From an uncultured Bacteroidales bacterium (GTDB lineage Bacteria; Bacteroidota; Bacteroidia; Bacteroidales; Paludibacteraceae), in contig ONEZ01000025.1 in assembly GCA_900316995.1 (NCBI GenBank), positions 1 through 52,773 on the forward strand: a stretch of DNA of 52,773 bases, given 5' to 3'. Below are positions 1-8,853 of the stretch, in pieces. A model generated the notes under the pieces. It saw nothing but the letters and a program-made list of their open reading frames with translations. It had not been told where the DNA came from and did no database searches. A program made the translations under genes and the position numbers. The stretch's first letter is position 1; each line of letters starts with the position of its first letter.

Positions 1-353
1 TCCTTGTTAGTGACACACATTGGGTTGATACATTTAAGTATGCCAGTCACCTCATCAGGAAGTGACAGCTCTATCTTTTCAACCACACCATAATTCTTGA
101 TGATGTTAACTTTGGCATCGGGGGCGATAATGGCTACTTTGTCAAGTTCATCTTTAGCAAAATATTTGTCAGCAACTTTTATTATTCCCTTTTTGCCTAA
201 CTTGCTACTGCTGAGGTTCACTCCTATTGTAACTTGGTTGGCGCACTCCTCCAGACCAAGCAGTTTAACAACCTTAAAAGTCTGGTCTGACGGTATGTGG
301 TCAATAACGGTGCCGTTCTCAAGTGCTTTTACTATTAATTCTGTCTTTCCCAT
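1..353 (-). CDS. pyrI: aspartate carbamoyltransferase regulatory subunit, partial
   Basis: Regulatory chain of aspartate transcarbamylase, the committed step of pyrimidine synthesis; it binds nucleotide effectors and holds catalytic trimers together through a zinc domain. About 117 N-terminal codons are visible, starting at the ATG at 353; the end lies beyond the window. Near the cut edge the first two zinc cysteines appear as CINPMC (C-x4-C), as in the family; the second pair should lie outside. It follows pyrB on the same strand, as usual, but a roughly 100-bp minisatellite lies between them. Its partner pyrB looks broken, so its function here is uncertain. Confidence 0.93.
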   Translation of the reverse strand, partial: MGKTELIVKALENGTVIDHIPSDQTFKVVKLLGLEECANQVTIGVNLSSSKLGKKGIIKVADKYFAKDELDKVAIIAPDAKVNIIKNYGVVEKIELSLPDEVTGILKCINPMCVTNK

Positions 354-359
354 AATTAT

Positions 360-455
360 TTGGTTAATCGGTGAATCGTTTAATCGGTGAATCGGTGAAT
401 CGTCAACTGTCAAATGTCAACTTTCAACTTTTAACTTTTAACTTTTAACTTTCAA

Positions 456-458
<3 letters not shown>
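360..458. repeat. minisatellite tails between pyrB and pyrI
   Basis: Two back-to-back simple repeats: about five units of a 9-mer like AATCGGTGA/AATCGTTTA, then about eight units of a 7-8-mer like TCAACTT/TCAAATG/TTAACTT. The same two repeat types recur beside many other genes in the window (23934, 32236, 34259, 39718, 40834, 41400, 44805, 46725, 49438), often attached to the REP-like hairpin. Confidence 0.85.
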
Positions 459-2470
<2,012 letters not shown>

Positions 2471-2504
2471 AATATATTTAAATTTTGTTTGTTCTATATC
2501 CTTG

Positions 2505-2512
2505 CAAAAATA
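2505..2512 (-). promoter_or_regulatory. -7 element upstream of DUF1015/pyrB
   Basis: TATTTTTG on the minus strand fits the Bacteroidetes -7 consensus TAnnTTTG and lies about 35 bp before the DUF1015 start codon. No clear -33 TTTG was seen at the right distance. Confidence 0.5.
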
Positions 2513-2698
2513 GTAAATTTAACATCCATTTGCTACTAAGACTTGTAAAAGTTATAAACAAAGGCCGTTTCGTCGATAAAAAAAACCTTTATGTCGGGTT
2601 TTACTGCACTTGATTAAACTTTGGCATGCTTTTACAATCAAATGTACAAAACAACCCCGATGCGGGATATGTATAACACATTTAATATATTATATAAA

Positions 2699-3124
2699 AT
2701 GAAAACATTAGTAAAGATTGCCGCTGTGGCATTAGTAGCACTTATGGCTACATCATGTTGTAACTGCTGTTGCAAGGATAAAGAGGGTAAATGTTGTGAT
2801 AAAGAGAAGCGTGAGTGCTTTGATAAAGGCCCAAGGTTTGGTCATCACAAGCCAAACCCTATGTTTGAAGAGATGAAGGCTCTTGACGCTCAGTGGGCTG
2901 CATTTGATTCTCTAAGCACTGATGAGCAGCAGGCTGTTATTGCCAAGCAGAAAGAGATGTCTAAGAAGCGTATTGAGTTTGCTGAGAAGTGTATGAAAGA
3001 AGGCAAGTGCCCCAAAGACAGCATGAAGTGTCATAGAGGACATAAACGTCACTGCAATAAAGGTCAGCGTCCTGACGGTTCACGTCCTGACGGTGAAGTC
3101 CCGGCACCATCACCTGAACAATAG
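2699..3124 (+). CDS. Cys-rich putative lipoprotein
   Basis: A 141-residue protein not assigned to a family. The start is taken at the ATG at 2699, giving a signal peptide MKTLVKIAAVALVALMATSC with a plausible lipobox. The mature protein begins with a run of cysteines (CCNCCC), then KCC and several single cysteines, 12 in all, mixed with His and Lys; the middle (residues about 60-100) is predicted helical and the end is Pro/Gly/Asp-rich. This suggests a surface or periplasmic lipoprotein that may bind metal, but that is inference. It stands alone, convergent with the reductase gene. Confidence 0.75.
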   Translation: MKTLVKIAAVALVALMATSCCNCCCKDKEGKCCDKEKRECFDKGPRFGHHKPNPMFEEMKALDAQWAAFDSLSTDEQQAVIAKQKEMSKKRIEFAEKCMKEGKCPKDSMKCHRGHKRHCNKGQRPDGSRPDGEVPAPSPEQ

Positions 3125-3149
3125 TAATTGTGGTAATTTATATTTAGAA

Positions 3150-3180
3150 GCGGGGTGGCTGTGTAGTGCAGTCACCCTGC
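3150..3180. terminator. hairpin between convergent genes
   Basis: GCGGGGTG pairs with CACCCTGC (one G-T pair) around a 15-nt loop between the lipoprotein and the reductase. There is no strong U-run, so it may be a weak bidirectional terminator. Confidence 0.45.
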
Positions 3181-3184
3181 TGTG

Positions 3185-4096
3185 TTATAGGTATGTGCTC
3201 TGAATAAATTTGAGTTGTTGCTCCATGACTTCTATCTTAGGAATACTGATACCGCTCTCACGGGCGGCTTTTATTGCCTCTGAGTAGATGTAGTGTATCT
3301 CCATGGGGCGGTGGTTGTCAAAATCAAGGCGCATGCTTGGCTTGTATGGACGCATGTTGTCTGTTAAGTCCATCATATCATCTGCAAAAGACTGTGGTAT
3401 GTGAACTCCGTTTGCATCGGCGGCTTTTAAGACTTCAAGCATAACATCATAGATAAGCGCACGAGAATCCTGGTTCTTCATAAGACATTCAGTGGTGGTG
3501 TCAAGAATAACAGTCATGCCATTGTAAGGTATGTTCCAAACAAGTTTCTTCCAGCGAGCCTCTATAAGGTCTGGTGCGTATGTTGTCTTTACGCCTGATG
3601 CGTTCATGTCATCACAAAACTGGTGTAGCATCTGCTCTGAGCCTCTGTAAAGCCCTACGTTAAGAAAACCGTAGTCCAAGTGGTTTATGGTGGCCGGACC
3701 TATTTTATTACTGCATATAAACGCCATTCCTCCTGCCACGCTTATGCTTTCTGGCAGCTGCTCTGCAATATGCTTCTCAATATTCAAGCCGTTCTGTATA
3801 AGTACCACCAGCGATGTGGGCTTGAGTACTGGCTTTATTAATTCAGGCAACATCTGTTCATTCACGGTTTTCATTCCCACGATGATAACATCGCAGGGCG
3901 GCATATCCATACTGCTTTTGTATGCGTTGACAGGGTTTATGGTAAAGTCTCCGTAAATGGATTTTACAATGAGCCCACGTTCATGCGCATCGTTGTAGTC
4001 TGAATGAAAAAGGAAGTGAACTTCATTGCCAGCGTGCGCCAACATTCCACCGTAGAACCCTCCAATGGCGCCTGTACCTATTATTGCGTAAGTCAT
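3185..4096 (-). CDS. panE: 2-dehydropantoate 2-reductase (ketopantoate reductase)
   Basis: NADPH-dependent reduction of ketopantoate to pantoate for coenzyme A synthesis, cytoplasmic. The ATG at 4096 puts the nucleotide-binding motif GTGAIGGFYG at residues 6-15 (GxGxxG). QNGLN near residue 100 and the helical C-terminal half with KLVWNIPYN (catalytic Lys region) match the PanE/ApbA family. The length of 303 residues is normal. A minus-strand TAATTTTG (4120-4127) lies about 25 bp upstream. Broad paralogues exist in the family, so the exact substrate is not certain. Confidence 0.85.
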   Translation of the reverse strand: MTYAIIGTGAIGGFYGGMLAHAGNEVHFLFHSDYNDAHERGLIVKSIYGDFTINPVNAYKSSMDMPPCDVIIVGMKTVNEQMLPELIKPVLKPTSLVVLIQNGLNIEKHIAEQLPESISVAGGMAFICSNKIGPATINHLDYGFLNVGLYRGSEQMLHQFCDDMNASGVKTTYAPDLIEARWKKLVWNIPYNGMTVILDTTTECLMKNQDSRALIYDVMLEVLKAADANGVHIPQSFADDMMDLTDNMRPYKPSMRLDFDNHRPMEIHYIYSEAIKAARESGISIPKIEVMEQQLKFIQSTYL

Positions 4097-4176
4097 AATG
4101 AATGATTTTTTTTGTGATGCAAAATTACTTAATTTGCATGTTTTGTGCAAGAGAGTAAAGGCTTAATCTGCCGTAG

Positions 4177-4770
4177 TCATTCAAAACTCACCAGTTTCCT
4201 ATCAAGCGTGATAGCCTTTAAACTTCCACGGCCATTACTGTCCACGTAGTAATGTTTAGCCAGATAATCATTAAACTTTGACAGGAAGGCTTCTTTAATT
4301 CGTGCACACTTCTCATTAATGGAGTTGTTTAACGGGTCAGTAAGTGCCGCGATATTTTTGTCAATGCGGGAAATGTCAACCCTGTCTGTTGTTTCAAGAT
4401 ACCATTTTCTGAGTTCTGGATAATAATCCTGCAGATTCTTGAGCAGCACGCCCTCAGGATGCGAGAGGAAGAAAAGATAAACAGCCTTAACAAGTGGAGT
4501 CATCTTTATCTCCATATTATTGTAGTCGGGTAGAAGTATTCGTCTGTCCTTTGAGACCAATAGCCTGCTTAATTTTGGTTTACCCAGACACAGACTTTTG
4601 ATAATAAGTTCATCAACGCCTAATAATCGTAGTTTCTCTATGTTTTCTTTAGTTTCATTTAGCAGCTTTTCAACATCGGCGTCATATTCAGGTGCTGGTT
4701 CTTGCACTGCAGGCTTTTTAGGCATTACAATACTAAACATTGTATCAGAATAATGCTTTCGGACGCCCAA
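4177..4770 (-). CDS. hypothetical protein, start unclear
   Basis: Unrecognised 197-residue helical, charged protein, beginning here at a TTG (4770). No ATG fits upstream, yet the same frame stays open back to about 4900 and encodes protein-like sequence (EPFSNEHYIENYFN, then TFEETDDLDSLIKQ). This overlaps the end of the gene at 4878-5300, whose stop is TAG in the string AAGGGTTAG. Either the gene starts at a non-ATG codon or the two reading frames were once one gene separated by a single-base shift. No membrane segments or signal peptide. Confidence 0.55.
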   Translation of the reverse strand: MGVRKHYSDTMFSIVMPKKPAVQEPAPEYDADVEKLLNETKENIEKLRLLGVDELIIKSLCLGKPKLSRLLVSKDRRILLPDYNNMEIKMTPLVKAVYLFFLSHPEGVLLKNLQDYYPELRKWYLETTDRVDISRIDKNIAALTDPLNNSINEKCARIKEAFLSKFNDYLAKHYYVDSNGRGSLKAITLDRKLVSFE

Positions 4771-4877
4771 TCCCTTAAGCTGCTTTATCAGGCTGTCTAA
4801 ATCATCGGTCTCTTCAAATGTTACTACATTAAAATAATTCTCAATATAGTGTTCATTACTAAAAGGTTCGCCTCCTG

Positions 4878-5300
4878 CTAACCCTTTACCTTTATAGTGA
4901 AAGAGACATATGGCTTAGTTATAACATCGCCCGATGTCACCATATCAAGCAGAAGCGTGTTCAAGTCAGCGGCATTAACTTCAGCATCCCAATCTTTAGC
5001 TGGATTATTGTAGGCTTGCTTTGCCAAAATCTCGCTGGCTCTATATGGCATGTAAACCAAATAACCGCTATCCATATCAAGAGCATTTTCTATCTTATCA
5101 ATGTTGTCTCGTATTAGTGCTTCAAGCGGTGTGCCTGGCTTTGGAAATTGAAAAATATATTGCTCTGTTGTAAAATTACAACCAGCAACATCTTTTAGAG
5201 CAACCATATAAAATGTGGGCTTAGGGGTTGGCTTGGGGGTAGGTGTGTTGTCAGATTGTTGCTTACGCTTAAAAAGTTTTGAAAAGAAATCCCACTTCAT
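4878..5300 (-). CDS. hypothetical protein
   Basis: Unrecognised 140-residue protein from the ATG at 5300. It starts with a basic stretch (WDFFSKLFKRKQQ), then a Thr-Pro-Lys linker (TPTPKPTPKPT, residues 20-30), then a compact acidic domain ending SFTIKVKG. The open frame of the downstream gene overlaps its end (see 4177-4770). No membrane segments apart from the short amphipathic N-terminus. Confidence 0.6.
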   Translation of the reverse strand: MKWDFFSKLFKRKQQSDNTPTPKPTPKPTFYMVALKDVAGCNFTTEQYIFQFPKPGTPLEALIRDNIDKIENALDMDSGYLVYMPYRASEILAKQAYNNPAKDWDAEVNAADLNTLLLDMVTSGDVITKPYVSFTIKVKG

Positions 5301-5401
5301 GCCGTAATAATTTAATAAAAACAAAGGTAACTATTTTATTCCAAAATCACAATATTCACTTGATATTGGATTAGATTTGGAGTTGGTTTTGAAAAAAGGA
5401 G

Positions 5402-5409
5402 TAACTTTG
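5402..5409 (+). promoter_or_regulatory. -7 element, nearly leaderless start
   Basis: TAACTTTG ends eight bases before the ATG at 5418, so transcription would begin almost at the start codon. A TTTG lies 22 bp upstream (5376-5379), slightly beyond the usual spacing. Confidence 0.55.
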
Positions 5410-5417
5410 CATCATAT

Positions 5418-5978
5418 ATGGAAGACTCCGTCATAACATTTAGAAACCGTGCTGAGTTCAGAGCGTGGCTGTCTGAAAACCACAACACACAGACTGCATG
5501 CTGGGTGCCAGTTGTGAGACTACGCCCGGAGGATGATGAGCATCTGTACTACATTGATGCCGTGGAAGAAGCGCTCTGCTTTGGCTGGATAGACAGTATT
5601 TTTAAGCGGATTGACGGAATGTGCTGCTCACGGTTCTCGCCTCGCCGTAAAGGTAGCCCTTGGACAGAGCTGAACAAGGAGCGTGTACGCCGCATGGAGA
5701 GCCTTGGACTTATGACTGAAGCAGGCAGGAAGGCTCTACCAGCCATGGAGCCTCACAGTTTCAAACTTGCGGAGTGGCTTGTTGAGCTTATGAAGTACAA
5801 CAGAGTTTATGCAAAGTTCAAATCATTCCCTACGCTGTACCAGCGTGTGAGAGGCTATAATCTAATGCTCGCTAAAAAACGCAGCGATGCCGAATTCGAC
5901 ATCGCGTTCAAACAGTTTGTCAGTCAAACCAAACAAGGCAAGATGTACGGCAACTGGAATGACTACGGGAGACTGTAA
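5418..5978 (+). CDS. YdeI/OmpD-associated family protein
   Basis: A 186-residue soluble protein with the family signatures: the opening EFRAWLSENH, YIDAVEEALCFGWIDS near residue 45-60, and RFSPRRKGSPWTELNKERV near 74-92. Members are annotated as YdeI/OmdA-like, linked to OmpD or bacteriocin protection, but the molecular role is unknown. A -7 element sits just before the start. Full length and intact. Confidence 0.85.
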   Translation: MEDSVITFRNRAEFRAWLSENHNTQTACWVPVVRLRPEDDEHLYYIDAVEEALCFGWIDSIFKRIDGMCCSRFSPRRKGSPWTELNKERVRRMESLGLMTEAGRKALPAMEPHSFKLAEWLVELMKYNRVYAKFKSFPTLYQRVRGYNLMLAKKRSDAEFDIAFKQFVSQTKQGKMYGNWNDYGRL

Positions 5979-5997
5979 ATTTGCAAGGCCAATTACT

Positions 5998-6330
5998 TCA
6001 TTTAAACATTTTCCTAATACGTTGTTCCATAAAACGAGTTGCCTCATCAGCAGTATAAAAATCTTTTTTAGGCTCATCTATGCCGTCGCCCTCACACGAA
6101 CTGTTGATGAGACTCGAAATGTGAATGTCTTCATCCAATGCCTCCCATCGAACATCATCGCCATGCTTCCCAATTTTATAATTAAGCAAATCTGAGCTAC
6201 TTGCTCTTATTAGTCGTGGAAACGCTGACAACCTCCTGTAAAATATAGAACCGTCCGTAGTGGTGGTTATTATAAACCCGTTTGAGAAACAAATTTTTTT
6301 GATGTGGATATTCAATGTGTTATTAATCAT
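5998..6330 (-). CDS. DUF2442 family protein
   Basis: A 110-residue protein with the DUF2442 pattern: an N-terminal beta region (ITTTTDGSIFYRRLSAFPRL), then VRWEALDEDIHISSL near residues 64-78. DUF2442 proteins are small, often near mobile or toxin-antitoxin genes; function unknown. Its ATG overlaps the stop of the upstream gene by four bases (ATGA at 6327-6330), so the two are translationally coupled. Last gene of a four-gene unit. Confidence 0.75.
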   Translation of the reverse strand: MINNTLNIHIKKICFSNGFIITTTTDGSIFYRRLSAFPRLIRASSSDLLNYKIGKHGDDVRWEALDEDIHISSLINSSCEGDGIDEPKKDFYTADEATRFMEQRIRKMFK

Positions 6331-6767
6331 CTCATTTTTGCGTTTGGGTCTGCATAATGAATTATATCCCCATATTCTTTCATTTCCTTGGAACTCATAT
6401 ATCGAGGTTGCTTCTTACTTCTAACAACCATACCATCATGATTCTCTAATTCATGTACATGAACAGTTCCTTCGGAAAAATCGGGGCTTCCATTTTTGCC
6501 TTTGTGATTATGACCCCAATCAAATTCTAGAATAGCTTTTCTGTCTTTGTAAACTATTGCTGTTTCAGCGTGGTCTCCGTTGTGCTTTATTTTTAAGTAC
6601 ACATCAGATGTATCACTATAATATGGTAATCCAGCATGATGGTCTTTATCTCCATATTTTGAAATGAATTCGACTCGTTTGCCGTCAATGTACTTAATAT
6701 CTCCCTCTCTGTGGTATAGGTATTCTTGGAAACCTCCACCCTTAATAAAATTACGATGTCCTCCCAT
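6327..6767 (-). CDS. hypothetical protein, His-rich core
   Basis: Unrecognised 146-residue soluble protein. Its core is rich in His and Asp: GDKDHHAGLPYYSD near 39-52, HNGDHAETAIVYKDRKAI, then FDWGHNHKGKNG near 93-104 and TVHVHELENHDG near 110-121. Spaced His/Asp pairs could form a metal site. It is coupled to the following DUF2442 gene and separated by six bases from the preceding one. The pattern recalls small effector domains found near phage genes, but I cannot name a family. Confidence 0.65.
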   Translation of the reverse strand: MGGHRNFIKGGGFQEYLYHREGDIKYIDGKRVEFISKYGDKDHHAGLPYYSDTSDVYLKIKHNGDHAETAIVYKDRKAILEFDWGHNHKGKNGSPDFSEGTVHVHELENHDGMVVRSKKQPRYMSSKEMKEYGDIIHYADPNAKMR

Positions 6768-6773
6768 AACCTT

Positions 6774-7163
6774 TTACATTAAATCAAAATTATTGTCATA
6801 TCTCATTCCCTCATAATTATTCATTCTCAACCAATCAAGTAGTGTACAATCATACGTTAATGCTCCTAACGTTTTTAAATTGGTTTCAAGAGCATCGGAT
6901 AGAGAATCCGTATGCCCACTTCCTAATTTATTTCCAAAGGCGTATTCATGATCATACTCACGGCACAGATAAATTTCATCACTATTGTCATGCTCTGATA
7001 GAATAAGGTCGTTTGCCGGCGCAAGCTCATAGATTTCTTTATATTCCATTTTTTCAAAAAAAATACGCTCCTTTTCGGATTGGTAATTGCTTCTCATTTT
7101 TTCAAATAATGACTTGTCTTCTTCTGGTATATCCATTGGATATAAAAAATCGTATTTGCTCAT
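6774..7163 (-). CDS. hypothetical acidic protein
   Basis: Unrecognised 129-residue, strongly acidic protein (PMDIPEEDKSLFEKM at the start; repeated Asp/Glu/Tyr throughout). No signal peptide or membrane segment. It sits between the DUF4417 gene (16 bp upstream) and the His-rich gene. An acidic protein next to a small His-rich protein would suit an inhibitor/effector pair, but that is only a guess. Confidence 0.6.
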   Translation of the reverse strand: MSKYDFLYPMDIPEEDKSLFEKMRSNYQSEKERIFFEKMEYKEIYELAPANDLILSEHDNSDEIYLCREYDHEYAFGNKLGSGHTDSLSDALETNLKTLGALTYDCTLLDWLRMNNYEGMRYDNNFDLM

Positions 7164-7179
7164 AAATAGTTATAAATTA

Positions 7180-7896
7180 TTAGTGTCTTAGATTTGTGTG
7201 AATATAGTCTTTATACCAATATATAGGTAGATTTGCTTCATTTTTGAACTCAATTTTATTCCCATATATTAGTAGTGCGGTTGGCTCTAGTTCTATTATA
7301 GCTTTTTCTACAAGACATTTCCATAAGTATGTTGTCTCTTTGTTTTTGAGAACTCCGACATTCCCTGTTGCTAGTACGCTATGTATTGGCAATCCTTCTA
7401 AACAATAGTCAAAAGAATTTGCGTCACCACCATTAAAAGAAGGAATTACCTTAATGTTATGCTCTTGCCAATAAGCAGCAACAGCTCTATTTACAAATAA
7501 CGTGTGTAGATTTAGTGCTAATGGAGCCCCACAATACATGCTTCTGTCTGGTGCAATAACATACTTGAACCTTCTTATTTTTTGTGTAAAATGTTCAATA
7601 TTGTTGTATATCCCACTGGTTCTACTGTCATCAATATAGAAATGGGGACAGACATAATCTGGCTCTTTCGCAATGTTACAATACGGTACCAACCGAATTG
7701 GAATCTCAGCGTTATAAGGTTTTAGTAATGGAATTTCATGTCTTGGAGTGTATCGAAAAGTTCCATTTTCATCTAAATTTCGTATGAGACCTTTGCTAAA
7801 TTTGTCTTTTCTGTTTATTTCAGTTAGTGTGTCGTTCTTTGTTTTCTGAAAGTTAAATCCTTCAAAAAGATCTCCTTGGATAAAAATCGGTTGCAT
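7180..7896 (-). CDS. DUF4417 family protein
   Basis: A 238-residue protein matching DUF4417: HFYIDDSRTSGIYNNIEHF, then YVIAPDRSMYCGAPLALNLH near residues 114-133, then YWQEHNIKVIPSFNGGDANS and a C-terminal Gly-containing strand VLATGNVGVL. DUF4417 genes occur often in phage and mobile DNA; their role is unknown. First gene of the operon running down to 5998. Its ATG lies within a perfect 26-bp inverted repeat, suggesting repression or translational control at the start. Confidence 0.75.
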   Translation of the reverse strand: MQPIFIQGDLFEGFNFQKTKNDTLTEINRKDKFSKGLIRNLDENGTFRYTPRHEIPLLKPYNAEIPIRLVPYCNIAKEPDYVCPHFYIDDSRTSGIYNNIEHFTQKIRRFKYVIAPDRSMYCGAPLALNLHTLFVNRAVAAYWQEHNIKVIPSFNGGDANSFDYCLEGLPIHSVLATGNVGVLKNKETTYLWKCLVEKAIIELEPTALLIYGNKIEFKNEANLPIYWYKDYIHTNLRH

Positions 7897-7916
7897 AAAA
7901 AATGTTTTTTATGCAA
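7891..7916. promoter_or_regulatory. perfect inverted repeat over the DUF4417 start codon
   Basis: Arms TTGCATAAAAAA and TTTTTTATGCAA (12 bp each, 2-base centre). The start codon of the minus-strand gene (7894-7896) lies in one arm. It could be an operator or an mRNA hairpin hiding the start. Confidence 0.7.
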
Positions 7917-7942
7917 TATGTTAGCTGTTGTGTATTTTTTAG

Positions 7943-8052
7943 TAACTTTGCACACGAAGCGGCTCTCATATTGCAGGTGTTTATAAACTATACTTGGATG
8001 GGGCAGCTTAATCGCTCCAAGGGTTTCCGAGGCTCCGGGAGCGATTTTTTTT
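7943..8052 (+). ncRNA. candidate small RNA of about 95 nt
   Basis: A -7 element TAACTTTG (7943-7950) is followed about 60 bp later by an intrinsic terminator: AATCGCTCC (8010-8018) pairs with GGAGCGATT (8038-8046) and is followed by a run of T. No ORF of note lies between, and both flanking genes point the other way, so this would be an independent transcript from about 7957 to 8052. Class unknown; it does not match SRP RNA or tRNA. Confidence 0.5.
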
Positions 8053-8082
8053 GCTGCATACTATTGTACTTTATTGTTCGTT

Positions 8083-8487
8083 TTACTCTGAATCTTCATT
8101 TCCTCCTTTTCTGTCTTTTATCCTTAAACTCATTTTATAAACTTCTCCACTGGCAATTGCGTCAAGTTGTGACATTCTTACAAGGTCAAAAATATAATTT
8201 TTTTCTTTATAATTATAGCCAATTGCTTCAAATAATGCTTGTGTTGGAATGTAATAATAATTACCAGACTTCTTTACATCAAATGCTCCATCACTATTAT
8301 CCGAAACAAAAACCATATATAATTGGTTGTTGTCATCTGTATCTTGTGCGAATTTCACAAAAACACTGCGTGAATTTAGTTTCAAGGCAGTTGCGGTAGT
8401 GTCCGTGAATCCTAATTTTCCGGTGGCTTGGATAGAGCATCTTAGTCTCACATTCAGTTCGGATGTTCTTATAAAAGAAAAATTCAT
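8083..8487 (-). CDS. hypothetical protein
   Basis: Unrecognised 134-residue protein with no signal peptide or membrane segment. Beta-rich N-terminal half (RLRCSIQATGKLGFTD), a central KFAQDTDDNNQLYMVFVSDN, and a C-terminal region YNYKEKNYIFDLVRM that looks like a DNA- or protein-binding fold of a small phage-type protein; this is not firm. A minus-strand TAATTTTG (8538-8545) lies about 50 bp upstream, consistent with its own promoter. Confidence 0.6.
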   Translation of the reverse strand: MNFSFIRTSELNVRLRCSIQATGKLGFTDTTATALKLNSRSVFVKFAQDTDDNNQLYMVFVSDNSDGAFDVKKSGNYYYIPTQALFEAIGYNYKEKNYIFDLVRMSQLDAIASGEVYKMSLRIKDRKGGNEDSE

Positions 8488-8785
8488 ATATTCTTATTGT
8501 TATTTCGATGCAATATTAATGATTAATTTTTTAACCACAAAATTATCCGCAAAAATTTTGCTGGAAAGTTATTGTCTTTGTGTTAAAATGTGATGTTTTT
8601 AAGCTGAAAATCATAAATTGATAAGTGTGTTGTGATGCACAAAACAATTTTGTGTGTAAATAAGTGTCGTGACGGTCTTTCTCATTGTGAAATGAAGGTA
8701 AATTATAGGTTTTGCCTTTTTTATAAATTACTTGGATTTTACCCCAAAAAATCACCAAATATTTACATGTTGTATTTGCGAAAGT

Positions 8786-8825
8786 TTAAGTCCATTTCAT
8801 TGAGTAACCAATGATATGGACTTAA
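8786..8825. terminator. long hairpin after the type III restriction gene
   Basis: Two 17-bp arms, TTAAGTCCATTTCATTG and its complement with one mismatch, separated by six bases, 28 bp beyond the res stop codon. No U-run, so perhaps an mRNA 3'-end stabilising structure. The rest of 8488-8853 shows only the 8538 promoter and AT-rich sequence. Confidence 0.5.
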
Positions 8826-8853
8826 TGACAATATACATTATGCCGTTGGAAAA

